A stretch of 64,000 nt of DNA from Lachnospiraceae bacterium UBA7196 (GTDB taxonomy: Bacteria > Bacillota > Clostridia > Lachnospirales > Lachnospiraceae), in the NCBI GenBank assembly GCA_002490835.1, contig DKUU01000021.1, positions 1-64,000 of the forward strand, read 5' to 3'. How positions within the stretch are numbered: position 1 is the first letter of the stretch; each line of letters starts with the position of its first letter. Made by a program: the position numbers and the translations under genes. Below, piece after piece: positions 42,663 through 51,025 of the stretch. The notes under the pieces are model-generated. The model saw only the letters and a list, made by a program, of their open reading frames with translations, was not told the origin of the DNA and ran no database searches.

Positions 42663-43142
42663 ATGAACAACGCTTTAGCAATTTCAGGACTGACAAAAAC
42701 GTATCAGGATTTTACTTTGGACGGTGTTTCCTTTGACGTCCCGGCCGGCTCTATTGTCGGATTGATCGGTGAAAACGGCGCCGCGCTGTTTGCCGGCGGC
42801 ATCAGCTTACCGTGCGCCTATGTATTCGATCCCGAAAAATCACAGGTCGTCTTTATGCTTTCTTTTATGGCATCAACGGGCATCATTGACGGACTTGTAC
42901 TGCTCACGAATCTCTTTCTCACCGTGAAAGATCATATGCTGTCAGCTTTTTCCGTTGTGCTTGTCATTTCCGTGATCTGGTTCTTCTTCTCTTATCTGAT
43001 CGCTGCAGCAAGTTATCAAAAGCGGGATATCGTCCGAGAATGCGATCATCTTTATCTATCTTTTTCTAATTATGCCTTGAATCTTTATTCGTCGCATATT
43101 ATAATAAGCATAAAGAGAAGCGACCGCCCACAAAGTGGTTGA
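42663..43142 (+). pseudogene. Deletion chimera of ABC ATPase start and ABC-2 permease end
   Basis: Residues 1-41 (MNNALAISGLTKTYQDFTLD, then GLIGENGA) are an ABC ATPase N-terminus that stops inside the Walker A motif. From ALFAGGISLPCAYVFDPEKS on, the sequence is the hydrophobic C-terminus of an ABC-2 permease (ABC2_membrane_5 type), ending SYQKRDI. A tail of about 30 unrelated residues follows to the stop at 43142. One in-frame deletion joining the first and second genes of a GntR-ABC operon explains it. It cannot bind ATP. Confidence 0.85.
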
Positions 43143-43160
43143 CCTCCGTATCAGCTATAT

Positions 43161-43194
43161 AAGCCTACCCGACTGCCAAGTACAAGGTAGGCTT
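43161..43194. terminator. Bidirectional terminator at toxin 3' end
   Basis: Arms aagcctacc / ggtaggctt with a 16-nt loop, then TTATTTATTTT on the plus strand. It lies directly at the 3' end of the holin-like toxin gene and probably also ends an antisense or incoming plus-strand RNA. Confidence 0.7.
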
Positions 43195-43196
43195 AT

Positions 43197-43292
43197 TTAT
43201 TTTCGCTTGTTGTTCCTATCTATGTAGGCAAGCAGTGCAATGAGAAACGTTCCGAAAAGTATGATCAAAGATATCGCTTCGTAAGTACTCAT
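43197..43292 (-). CDS. Putative holin-like type I toxin, 31 aa
   Basis: The peptide starts MSTYEAISLIILFGTF, continues as a membrane helix (to ALLAYI) and ends DRNNKRK. The MSTYEAISLII opening, single helix and basic tail match the Hol_Tox/TxpA-BsrG-type family of Firmicutes. The ribosome site GGGGAGG is strong. It depolarises membranes when over-produced; the antitoxin is normally an antisense RNA. Candidates for that RNA would run on the plus strand over 43143-43300. Confidence 0.85.
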   Translation of the reverse strand: MSTYEAISLIILFGTFLIALLAYIDRNNKRK

Positions 43293-43361
43293 CCACACCA
43301 CCTCCCCTCTTTTTCAAGTGTAGGGAGGCTACCACCTTGTAACACGGTTACTTCTCTTTAA
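43293..43361 (-). promoter_or_regulatory. Toxin mRNA leader with Shine-Dalgarno-sequestering hairpin
   Basis: In the minus-strand transcript, CCUCCC (43338-43333) can pair with GGGAGG of the ribosome site (43316-43311). A second small hairpin gtaac-acg-gttac (43349-43361) lies just upstream. Such leaders keep type I toxin mRNA silent until processed. 43362-43495 has no gene. Confidence 0.6.
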
Positions 43362-43495
43362 TAAATCATATCACAGTATTCCAAATTACGCAATCTAATT
43401 TATGTTTTCTCAACTCTCAGCTTGTACTCTTTAATAAATTATTATAGATTTTCATTTCTACGTTACAATTTTGTTTATTATAGAACTTCTCGTTA

Positions 43496-43981
43496 CTAAA
43501 ATGGCATATTTTCTGATTCTCTTTCTTTTTGGGCCATAGACATTAATCCACCTAAAACCTGATGCACTTCTCTAGAAGACAGTATTCTTTCCAGTACGCT
43601 AAGTAATAATTCCTCGTCATACACAATAATTGTATCATTGTCTACTAAGTCAAATACTTCTGCAACCTCCTCTGCAATACCTGAGTCAAATGAAATTGCA
43701 ACCGGATATACTTTTATTCCATATGTTACTTTACAGATTTCATAATAATACCGCTTTACATAATCACTACTAATCATAAAAGAACAGGAAAAATCACTTC
43801 TTACACCAAATCGATTGTAAAGCCTTTCCCGAGAATCTTCAAGTTTCATAGAAAATATCTCGCATTTTACCAGTCCTTCACTACTTTTTCTTAAATACTC
43901 TCCTTGTTCCTCCAATATTTCCTTTGGATATCTCAACTCACAAGTAAGCCCTTCTAAATTTCCCCACAAATTTTTCCCCAT
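43496..43981 (-). CDS. Hypothetical partner of EEP nuclease, 161 aa
   Basis: Starts one base after the stop of the EEP gene, with its GGAGG inside the end of that gene, so translation is coupled. The protein is soluble, mixed alpha/beta: SMKLEDSRERLYNRFGVRSDFS, then VTYGIKVYPVAISFD, then a C-terminal helix. No signal peptide, membrane helix or known motif is seen. The strict coupling suggests a complex with, or control of, the nuclease. AT-rich like its partner, and unlike the genes on either side. Confidence 0.65.
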   Translation of the reverse strand: MGKNLWGNLEGLTCELRYPKEILEEQGEYLRKSSEGLVKCEIFSMKLEDSRERLYNRFGVRSDFSCSFMISSDYVKRYYYEICKVTYGIKVYPVAISFDSGIAEEVAEVFDLVDNDTIIVYDEELLLSVLERILSSREVHQVLGGLMSMAQKERESENMPF

Positions 43982-43982
43982 T

Positions 43983-44795
43983 CTATTTTCCTCCTAGTTT
44001 AAAAAATAATGGATAATGATCACTCATTTTGAAATCTGGTACATCCCTCTTACTTTCTAGGGAAATATCCCCTACACTTTTTACTATTTCAATTTCATCA
44101 ATATCCTTTATCAATGCCGGACTTACCACAAACTGATCGAATGTATTCCAATATCTGGAGTGATCCGACGTTTTATCATAATAAAAAGTTCCGTTTATAC
44201 CATCTTTATCTCCCAAAAAATTCCACATAGGATTATAATAATAAAAGTAATACTTGTCTCTTTCATTTCTATCTTTTCTATATATCTTCATAGCAATATC
44301 TTTGGAAGATACGGCATTACACCCTGTCAGATATGTCATTGCATCATCATATGGATTTAAATTAAAATCACCTACAATTAATACCTTTCTTCTTTTATTT
44401 TGATCCAATTCGTTCACTTTATAAGTAATCTGTTCTAATAAATGTCTGTTCTTTTCTTTGTTATCATATAATTTACTTGGCAAATGTACAAATACAACTA
44501 TATGAAAATCATTATAGCTATTATATGGTATTAATTTTATCGTATAATTAGTGTGATCCCCACAATGTTCTATCTCATTACTTAGCTTTTCATTTACTAA
44601 AATACGGACTCTGCAAGCAAATTTCTGTAACTCTATATAGTCCATTCCCGTACGCCGCGTAATATTTCTGACTAAACTTTCAATATCATTTTCATATTCC
44701 GCAAGGGCTAAAATAGTAGGTTGATACTTTTCAACCATACTACATATAATCCCATCTACATCATTTCTATTTGTATTCCAAAATAAATATCTCAT
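43983..44795 (-). CDS. Endonuclease/exonuclease/phosphatase (EEP) family protein
   Basis: Start at 44795 (MRYLFWNTNRNDVDG) behind GGGGAG. 270 aa with EEP landmarks in order: LFWNTN (metal Asn), ILALAEYEND (metal Glu), VLIVGDFNLNPYDDAM (GDFN), a late FDQFVVSP (D.. product loop) and MSDHYPLFFKLG (SDH). All catalytic positions are present, so it is probably an active metal-dependent phosphodiesterase on DNA, RNA or a lipid/nucleotide. No export signal, so it acts in the cytosol. First of a two-gene AT-rich unit; a defence or signalling role is possible but unproven. Confidence 0.85.
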   Translation of the reverse strand: MRYLFWNTNRNDVDGIICSMVEKYQPTILALAEYENDIESLVRNITRRTGMDYIELQKFACRVRILVNEKLSNEIEHCGDHTNYTIKLIPYNSYNDFHIVVFVHLPSKLYDNKEKNRHLLEQITYKVNELDQNKRRKVLIVGDFNLNPYDDAMTYLTGCNAVSSKDIAMKIYRKDRNERDKYYFYYYNPMWNFLGDKDGINGTFYYDKTSDHSRYWNTFDQFVVSPALIKDIDEIEIVKSVGDISLESKRDVPDFKMSDHYPLFFKLGGK

Positions 44796-45006
44796 ATTTC
44801 TCCCCATATTTCGCACTTTATTTATGAAATATTACTAATAAATCAAGCATTGTTATACATAAAACAAAATTTAAAATATAAGGTTATTTTCAAAAGCTTT
44901 AATATAATAAAATACTATCATATCTTTATATCTACATCAATCCTAACCTAAAAATAGATATTTCTTTAGATATAAATACGCATACATCTATTATAAATTG
45001 TGAATC

Positions 45007-45047
45007 AAAAAATCCCATATGCAAGTCATTGCTCCTGCATATGGGAT
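45007..45047 (-). terminator. gdhA terminator
   Basis: Perfect 12-bp arms atcccatatgca / tgcatatgggat (45012-45047) and TTTTTT on the minus strand. The region 44796-45006 before it is AT-rich and holds no gene. Confidence 0.9.
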
Positions 45048-45068
45048 CCAATATTTTTAAATTATACG

Positions 45069-46415
45069 TTACACAATCCCCTGTGCCTTCATAGCTTCAG
45101 CAACTTTCAGGAATCCTGCGATATTCGCGCCTGCTACGTAGTCGCCTTCCTTGCCATACTTCTTAGAAGCCTCGTCCAGACTGTGGAAGATGTTCACCAT
45201 AATGCCCTGCAGCTTGGAATCAACCTCCTCGAACGTCCAGGAAAGTCTCTCGGAGTTCTGGCTCATCTCCAGTGCGGAAGTCGCTACGCCGCCCGCGTTT
45301 GACGCCTTGCCGGGGCAGAACAGCACACCGTTCTTCTGCAGATACTCGGTCGCTTCCATGGTGGTAGGCATGTTCGCGCCCTCTGCTACCGCCATACAGC
45401 CGTTCGCCACAAGCATCTTTGCATCCTCTAAATCCAGCTCGTTCTGGGTTGCGCAGGGAAGTGCGATATCGCATTTTACGCTCCATACGCCATGCTCGCC
45501 GTTCTTCTTCTCATGATACTCTGCGTTCGGTCTCTTTGCCGCGTACTCTGTCAGGCGGGCACGCTTTACTTCCTTTACCTCCTGCAGTGTCGCTACGTCG
45601 ATACCGTCGGGATCGTAGATCCAGCCCGTGGAATCGGAACAGGTCACCGGCTTGCCGCCAAGCTGCTGTGCCTTCTGGATCGCGTAAATCGCTACGTTGC
45701 CCGCACCGGAAACAGCAATGGTCTTGCCCTTGATGTCCTTGCCGTTGCACTTTAACATTTCCTCTGTCAGGTAAAGCAGACCGTAACCGGTCGCCTCAGT
45801 TCTCGCAAGAGAACCGCCGTAGGTAAGTCCCTTACCTGTCAGCACACCCTCATACAGATTGCGGATTCTCTTATACTGACCGAACATAAAGCCGATCTCA
45901 CGGCCGCCCACACCGATATCGCCCGCAGGCACGTCGGTATCCGCGCCGATATGTTTGCAAAGCTCTGTCATAAAGCTCTGGCAGAATGCCATCACTTCCC
46001 TGTCGGATTTTCCCTTGGGATCAAAATCGGAACCGCCCTTGCCGCCGCCGATGGGCAGGCCTGTCAGGGAGTTCTTGAAAATCTGCTCAAAGCCCAGAAA
46101 CTTGATGATACCCAGATTAACCGAAGGATGGAATCGCAGGCCGCCCTTATAGGGGCCGATCGCGCTGTTGAACTGCACGCGGAAACCGTTATTAACCTGA
46201 ACCTGTCCCTTGTCGTCCACCCACGGAACGCGGAACTGCACGATCCTCTCCGGAACTGTCAGACGCTCTAAGAGCGCATCCTTTCTGTAAGCCTCCTCGT
46301 CCGCCTCGATCACGACGCGCAGAGACTCAAGCACTTCCTTCACCGCCTGATGGAACTCCGGCTGCGCAGGATTCTTCGCTACTACTAACTCATAAACCTC
46401 ATCAACATATGACAT
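45069..46415 (-). CDS. gdhA: NADP-type glutamate dehydrogenase
   Basis: Start at 46415 (MSYVDEVYELVVAKNPAQPE) behind GGAGG. 448 aa, the standard length of the hexameric bacterial enzyme. Substrate site: GYKGGLRFHPSVN, the catalytic Lys in LPIGGGKGGSDFDPKGKSD, and GDIGVGGREIGFM. Coenzyme domain: VSGAGNVAIYAIQKAQQLGG. It joins ammonia and 2-oxoglutarate to form glutamate in the cytosol. Single gene with its own promoter and terminator. Confidence 0.97.
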   Translation of the reverse strand: MSYVDEVYELVVAKNPAQPEFHQAVKEVLESLRVVIEADEEAYRKDALLERLTVPERIVQFRVPWVDDKGQVQVNNGFRVQFNSAIGPYKGGLRFHPSVNLGIIKFLGFEQIFKNSLTGLPIGGGKGGSDFDPKGKSDREVMAFCQSFMTELCKHIGADTDVPAGDIGVGGREIGFMFGQYKRIRNLYEGVLTGKGLTYGGSLARTEATGYGLLYLTEEMLKCNGKDIKGKTIAVSGAGNVAIYAIQKAQQLGGKPVTCSDSTGWIYDPDGIDVATLQEVKEVKRARLTEYAAKRPNAEYHEKKNGEHGVWSVKCDIALPCATQNELDLEDAKMLVANGCMAVAEGANMPTTMEATEYLQKNGVLFCPGKASNAGGVATSALEMSQNSERLSWTFEEVDSKLQGIMVNIFHSLDEASKKYGKEGDYVAGANIAGFLKVAEAMKAQGIV

Positions 46416-46458
46416 CCCTTTATGTCCTCCTTCTTGCTTGTATACATTACCACGTTTC

Positions 46459-46487
46459 ATTATAGTATGCCATATGCAAATCCACAA
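46459..46487 (-). promoter_or_regulatory. gdhA promoter
   Basis: TTGTGG, 17-bp spacer, TATAAT on the minus strand, about 44 bp upstream of the start codon. The stretch 46488-46623 shows no further feature. Confidence 0.75.
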
Positions 46488-46623
46488 GATAATTTAGCGA
46501 ATTAAAGTGTAAAAATTTACCCTGAATTTTTTAGATATATTGTACAATAATGCTAAAATACATGTATACACTCGATATCATCCCCTTTTTGTTCTCTGCC
46601 AAATGTACATTTCGCTGCATTGT

Positions 46624-47055
46624 TTACAGAAATTCTTTCAGCCGTTCTATGCTTTTTTCTTCGAAATCCACCAATTCTCTGGCCAGCTCCACAGTATCGT
46701 CTCCTGCCATCCCGTTATGCTTTAAGCTCTTCCACATGCTTGTGATCCCTCTGTTGCTTTCCTGAATCATCACCTCAGCCAGATGCTCCCTGCTGATATT
46801 GAAGGCTGTGTTCGCGTGAATGCTGCCCTTAAAGGCCATCTCTCCAAGCTGATTCGGACGGTATCCTTCCCCGTCCTCTCTGAGGATCCGGTCAAGCGCC
46901 CTGTTGTGAAGTTCAGCATAATGCAGGGACTGTCGGGACAGCGTCATCGAAAAATCGTCGTTCTCGATCTTGTCCAAGATCGTGTCGATCGCCGTCATGC
47001 CCATCTGGGTGTTCTTTTGGATGTCTTTTAAGATCATCTCGTCGTCATGCTTCAT
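46624..47055 (-). CDS. Helical-bundle hypothetical protein
   Basis: Start at 47055 (MKHDDEMILKDIQKNTQMG) behind GGAGG. 143 aa, almost wholly helical, with four predicted helices (TAIDTILDKIENDDF; SRQSLHYAELHNRALDRILRED; SIHANTAFNISREHLAEVMIQESNRGITSMWKSL; LARELVDFEEKSIERLKEF). The E and H spacing recalls ferritin-like DUF2383/DUF3231-type bundles, but a metal site is not clear. Monocistronic. Role unknown, possibly stress-related. Confidence 0.65.
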   Translation of the reverse strand: MKHDDEMILKDIQKNTQMGMTAIDTILDKIENDDFSMTLSRQSLHYAELHNRALDRILREDGEGYRPNQLGEMAFKGSIHANTAFNISREHLAEVMIQESNRGITSMWKSLKHNGMAGDDTVELARELVDFEEKSIERLKEFL

Positions 47056-47097
47056 TGTTATTCCTCCGTGTTCTGACTCTGTTTTACGCGCAAAGAA

Positions 47098-47126
47098 AGC
47101 AGGTGAGCTTATTATACTCACCTGCT
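47098..47126 (-). terminator. Terminator of the SH3-domain gene
   Basis: Arms agcaggtgag / ctcacctgct with a 9-nt loop; a TTTCTTT stretch follows on the minus strand. Confidence 0.75.
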
Positions 47127-47160
47127 TAGCATTTCCCTCTTTTAGATTTTTAATCAGCGC

Positions 47161-48477
47161 TTACTCCACGTAATCCGACTTCACATACGCGGTCTTACCC
47201 TTATATTTGATCTTTGTCCAGCCGTCGGCCTGCTTCATGATTACATCGAGCTTATCGCCCGCATAAGCCGTCGCCAGCTTCTCTGAGGTCTCGCTTGCGC
47301 CGCTCCGGATCCTGACGTTTTCTTTCACGGTCACCGTGCCTGTCGTCGCAGCGGATGCTGCCGTCTCATTGTCATCCGGCTCTTCGGGAGTCGTCTCTCC
47401 TTCGGTCTCCGTCGTCTGGGCAACATCCCTGACTTCCGTCTTAGAAGGTTCCAGATAATCGCTCTTGATAAAAGCCTCCCCGCCGTTATACTCTACCTTG
47501 CTCCAGCCGTTTCCCCGCTCTTCCAGAAGCTTAAACGTATCTCCGATCGCTGCCTTGCCGAGCTTATCCGCGGTCTCGCTGTCGGAAGTCCTGATATTGA
47601 CCACATCAGTCGTTTTCACTTCGGTCACTACCGTCTCCGAAGTCGGGCTGTCACTAACATCCGGCGTATCTGTCTCCTGTGCGTCTTCCTCCGCGTCGCC
47701 TTCTCCGCTGTCCGTCTGTCCTGTGCCTTCAGCACGGGCCAATGTCTCGCCCACGTTCTTCTCGATCTCTTTCGTAAGATCACCAAGAAAATCCGCCATC
47801 GTACTGTCTTCGGCCATCATATCGTTATAGGCTGCCGCCACCTTATTGTTCAAATCGATCACATCATCCTGAAGCAGCACTTCCCGCATATAACGCCGCT
47901 CGCTATCGTTCGGCTCATAATCTTCATTGATATAAAACGAACCATCCTCCTTCGTACACACATAGTAGGAAACCATACCGGGAATGGGCTTATCATAATC
48001 ATAAAACTTTATTTCCGTATAAACCAAAGCGATGTAGGTACCTTCGCCGGGGCCTGCCTTCGTATAGACCTCAATCGATGCGGATTCCGTGTATTTGCTG
48101 GTTTCCGCTGCTCTCAGCTTCTCTGTGGCATCCAGATAGTAGAGCAGATTACTCATTGTTTCGGTATCTCCGTCCATCACAGCCTTATAGTAAGTCTCAA
48201 AAAACTCGTTCATTCCGGGAACCGCGTCTTTTTCAAGAGGCACCAGCGGGATTTCTTCCAGCGCTTCGTCCGCTCCTTCCCCACTCTCCGCCAAAACTGC
48301 CGATTCCTCCAGCTCCACCTTACGCTTGTTCGCTTTGATCGCGATCACGATCGTAAGACCCACACAGATCACAAGGATGACAGGCAGGACGATCTTGGAA
48401 TATCTAATGAGCCAGTCCTTCAGCGCATCAAACTTCGCCTTCAGGAAGCCCTGTATCGTGTTGTTTGATGTGTTCAT
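47161..48477 (-). CDS. Membrane-anchored protein with two SH3b domains
   Basis: Start at 48477 (MNTSNNTIQGFLKAKFDAL) because GGAGG sits 6 nt before this ATG. 438 aa: a cytoplasmic amphipathic head, one membrane helix (IVLPVILVICVGLTIVIAI), an extracellular NTF2-like region (MNEFFETYYKAVMDGDTETMSNLLYY), an acidic linker, then two SH3b domains (TTDVVNIRTSDSETADKLGK; VKENVRIRSGASETSEKLA), each ending YVKSDYVE or FIKSDYLE. It probably binds cell wall. An analogous design recurs at 54020. Confidence 0.85.
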   Translation of the reverse strand: MNTSNNTIQGFLKAKFDALKDWLIRYSKIVLPVILVICVGLTIVIAIKANKRKVELEESAVLAESGEGADEALEEIPLVPLEKDAVPGMNEFFETYYKAVMDGDTETMSNLLYYLDATEKLRAAETSKYTESASIEVYTKAGPGEGTYIALVYTEIKFYDYDKPIPGMVSYYVCTKEDGSFYINEDYEPNDSERRYMREVLLQDDVIDLNNKVAAAYNDMMAEDSTMADFLGDLTKEIEKNVGETLARAEGTGQTDSGEGDAEEDAQETDTPDVSDSPTSETVVTEVKTTDVVNIRTSDSETADKLGKAAIGDTFKLLEERGNGWSKVEYNGGEAFIKSDYLEPSKTEVRDVAQTTETEGETTPEEPDDNETAASAATTGTVTVKENVRIRSGASETSEKLATAYAGDKLDVIMKQADGWTKIKYKGKTAYVKSDYVE

Positions 48478-48518
48478 TTTTACCTCCATGCCGAAGCGTT
48501 CTTTGCGCAGGCACGCCG

Positions 48519-48579
48519 GAGAATGCTGTTTTTCAGGCATTCTCTACAATTCCGAGTTTGTGGCTTCGGCACAAACTCG
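48519..48579. repeat. Two-hairpin intergenic element, partial copy C
   Basis: Hairpin gagaatgc / gcattctc with the same tttttc loop as copy A, then an unrelated hairpin cgagtttgtg / cacaaactcg. It lies between the SH3-domain gene and the tRNA gene. Confidence 0.55.
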
Positions 48580-48636
48580 CGGTTAAAAAATAAGGTCATC
48601 AGACTTATTTTTCAACCTCGCAACCTTTCTTTAAAA

Positions 48637-48708
48637 TGCACCCGACAGGACTCGAACCTGCATCAAAGGCGTCGGAGGCCTACGTTTTATCCATTAGACT
48701 ACGGGTGC
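48637..48708 (-). tRNA. tRNA-Arg (anticodon CCG)
   Basis: Acceptor arms GCACCCG / CGGGTGC pair perfectly. A D-arm with AATGGAT, a 7-nt anticodon loop CTCCGAC (CCG at its centre), and a T-arm with TTCGAGT are in place. Discriminator A; CCA not encoded. A T run follows on the minus strand. Confidence 0.95.
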
Positions 48709-48803
48709 CCGCTTTTGATGTAAAATTTGTTACAAATATATTACAAATTTGTTACACCTTCTGCATCATACCACAAGCAGGCACGCTTGTCAAGTAATGG
48801 CGG

Positions 48804-49691
48804 CTAAGAAATAATTTCCTCGATTTCAGCGTTTTCGCGGTTATAGCGGTACAGCCCAAAGGAAAGGATCTCCTCCGGTCCCACCTGCGTCCTGTTGACT
48901 TCATTCACCATCTGTCTGTAGAAAGAATACTCCTGACAGTGATCGTCCGGGAGCAGCAGCACTTCGTGGATAGAACTGGGCAGGATCAGGAGATCGCAAC
49001 CAAATCGATCGGCCAGTCCCTTCATCTGCTCTGAATAGAGCATCGCGGACGCGCCGAAACGTTTCTCCTTGTTTGTGAGCACGTACATCGGCAGATCGTC
49101 CTCTCCCTGAATGGAGATCCCTGTCAGGTCCTCGACCAGTTCCCTCATAGATACCAGAAGTTCCGGCATATACCGCTTTGTGTTGCGTCCGGCCGTACGG
49201 TAAAGCGACTCTGCATTTTGCTTCCACATCAGCATATGCTGTCTGGTGATCGTGATCGTGGCGCCTTCCATCACCTCATCCTCCAGCGCATAATAGAAAA
49301 CGATCGCCAGATCATGCCAGCAAATATGCGGCGCGTCTGCCAGAAACTTCTTATTCTGTGCAAAACTGACCAGTTTATAAAAGATCCTGTCTTTCACGCT
49401 GCCGTAATCCTGAAAAAAATCCATGTCCAGATCAAACGTCATGGACTGCTCCTCGTGGCAGTTGATGATCCTGCCCGCCAGACTGTCGATCTCCTCTCCC
49501 AGCAAATGCTCCTCGTAAAGGCCTTCCAGATAAATCGTCGGGAAAACGCTGTCCTCCTGTCTGATGATGGCGATACCCGTCAGCTCCACACCGTTATTTT
49601 TGGTCACATGAATGACTCTGATCTCATAGGCATCTCCCATTCTCTCCTGCAATACTTCCACAATATTTTCAACAAATGTCTCAAAATTCAT
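48804..49691 (-). CDS. DUF5688 family protein
   Basis: Start at 49691 (MNFETFVENIVEVLQERMG) behind GAGGGTAAA; the longer frame covers the structured repeat upstream and is rejected. 295 aa, cytosolic. Family landmarks: VTKNNGVELTGIAI, PTIYLEGLYEEH, CWHDLAIVFYYAL, YVLTNKEKRFGASAMLY and LLILPSSIHEVLLLPDD. DUF5688 is widespread in Lachnospiraceae, often in many copies, and no function is known. Single gene. Confidence 0.85.
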   Translation of the reverse strand: MNFETFVENIVEVLQERMGDAYEIRVIHVTKNNGVELTGIAIIRQEDSVFPTIYLEGLYEEHLLGEEIDSLAGRIINCHEEQSMTFDLDMDFFQDYGSVKDRIFYKLVSFAQNKKFLADAPHICWHDLAIVFYYALEDEVMEGATITITRQHMLMWKQNAESLYRTAGRNTKRYMPELLVSMRELVEDLTGISIQGEDDLPMYVLTNKEKRFGASAMLYSEQMKGLADRFGCDLLILPSSIHEVLLLPDDHCQEYSFYRQMVNEVNRTQVGPEEILSFGLYRYNRENAEIEEIIS

Positions 49692-49738
49692 TTTACCCTC
49701 TTTCCCATTCTCTCCGGGCATATTAGGTAAGGTAAATC

Positions 49739-49858
49739 GCATAAGCAGACTCGAAATGCTTCGCATTCCTCGTTCGCGTTGCTCGTCATAAGACATCCGC
49801 AGTATGTACTCATGCACGCATGGCACATACTCCGTATATCTTCTGACTCTGCTTATGC
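49739..49858. repeat. 120-bp structured element bounded by 11-bp inverted repeats
   Basis: Ends gcataagcaga (49739-49749) and tctgcttatgc (49848-49858) are exact complements. Inside are aatgc-ttc-gcatt and an agtatgt..acatact pair. It sits between DUF5688 and efp. Confidence 0.5.
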
Positions 49859-49867
49859 ACGCAAAAA

Positions 49868-49893
49868 ACAATACAGACTCGCGCCTGTATTGT
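49868..49893 (-). terminator. efp terminator
   Basis: Arms acaatacag / ctgtattgt and TTTTTT on the minus strand, 29 bp past the efp stop. Confidence 0.9.
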
Positions 49894-49921
49894 CTTATGG
49901 GCTTTGGAATATTGCGTTATC

Positions 49922-50479
49922 TTAAACTCTGGACAGATACTCTCCTGTTCTGGTATCGATCTTGATCACCTCGCCATTGTCCACGAACAGCGGCACCATC
50001 ACCTTTGCACCGGTCTCCACGATCGCGGGTTTGGTCGCGCCGGTCGCGGTATCGCCCTTAAAGCCGGGCTCCGTCTCCGTAATCTGCAATTCCACAAACA
50101 GCGGCGGCTCGATTGCGAACACATTGCCGTTGTAGGAACAAATCTTTACCATTTCGTTCTCTTTCACAAATTTCAGGGAATCTCCTACAGCTTCCGCATT
50201 TAACGCGATCTGGTCGTAGCTCTCCGTGTCCATGAAATTGAAGAGGTCTCCATCCGAATATAAGTACTGCATGTCCTTTCTGTCAATACGCGCCTGCGGA
50301 AATTTCTCTGTGGGGCGGAAGCTCTTCTCTACCACACCGCCATTAATAATATTTTTCAGCTTCGTTCTGACAAAAGCTGCGCCTTTGCCGGGTTTTACAT
50401 GCTGGAATTCAATTATCTGATAAACATTACCCTCCATCTCGACGGTAATGCCGTTTCTGAAATCACCTGCTGATACCAT
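49922..50479 (-). CDS. efp: Translation elongation factor P
   Basis: 185 aa, standard length, behind GAGGAAATT. N-terminal KOW-like domain with the loop HVKPGKGAAFVRTKLKN (tip Lys about 32), central OB domain, and C-terminal OB domain ending IKIDTRTGEYLSRV. It binds stalled ribosomes and rescues polyproline synthesis. It follows the aro genes on the same strand. Confidence 0.97.
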   Translation of the reverse strand: MVSAGDFRNGITVEMEGNVYQIIEFQHVKPGKGAAFVRTKLKNIINGGVVEKSFRPTEKFPQARIDRKDMQYLYSDGDLFNFMDTESYDQIALNAEAVGDSLKFVKENEMVKICSYNGNVFAIEPPLFVELQITETEPGFKGDTATGATKPAIVETGAKVMVPLFVDNGEVIKIDTRTGEYLSRV

Positions 50480-50540
50480 AATTCAATTTCCTCCTAAGTC
50501 TTCACAAATATAATTCTTTTCTAGTGTAACCTAAAAAGCT

Positions 50541-50990
50541 TTATTTTTCAACCTCTTTCGAAAAATTTTCCAGAATGTAGTCGATCGCCTGCAAATATCC
50601 GTCCAGTCCCTGCCCGTAAATCTGCCGGTCGCAGACCGGAGCCGTCACCGACACTTTGCGAAACTCTTCCCGCTTCGTGATGTCTGAAATATGGATCTCC
50701 ACCTTAGGCACGGTAATGCTTGCCAACGCATCCCTGATCGCATAGCTGTAATGCGTGAAAGCGCCCGGATTGATGACGATGCCCTCCGTACCGTCAAAAT
50801 AGGAATCCTGAATCCTGTCAATGATCGCACCCTCGTGGTTGCTCTGGAACACCTCGATGGTGCAACCAGTCTCCTCTCCCTTTTTTGCGATCATCTGTAA
50901 CAGATGCTCATAGTCCTGCGTGCCGTACACGCTCTTCTCCCGAATCCCCAGAAAATTCAGATTCGGCCCGTTGATCACCAGTAATTTCAT
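50541..50990 (-). CDS. aroQ: 3-dehydroquinate dehydratase, type II
   Basis: 149 aa behind AAGGAGAG. Type II signatures: VINGPNLNFLGIRE at the start, the INPGAFTHYSYAIRDAL loop and VEIHISDITKREEFRKVS with the catalytic His. Dodecameric cytosolic enzyme removing water from 3-dehydroquinate in the shikimate pathway. Last of the aroE-aroK-aroQ set, 35 bp after aroK. Confidence 0.96.
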   Translation of the reverse strand: MKLLVINGPNLNFLGIREKSVYGTQDYEHLLQMIAKKGEETGCTIEVFQSNHEGAIIDRIQDSYFDGTEGIVINPGAFTHYSYAIRDALASITVPKVEIHISDITKREEFRKVSVTAPVCDRQIYGQGLDGYLQAIDYILENFSKEVEK

Positions 50991-51025
50991 TGTCTCTCCT
51001 TCCCCATGCCTGTTTGGCGTTTTCT

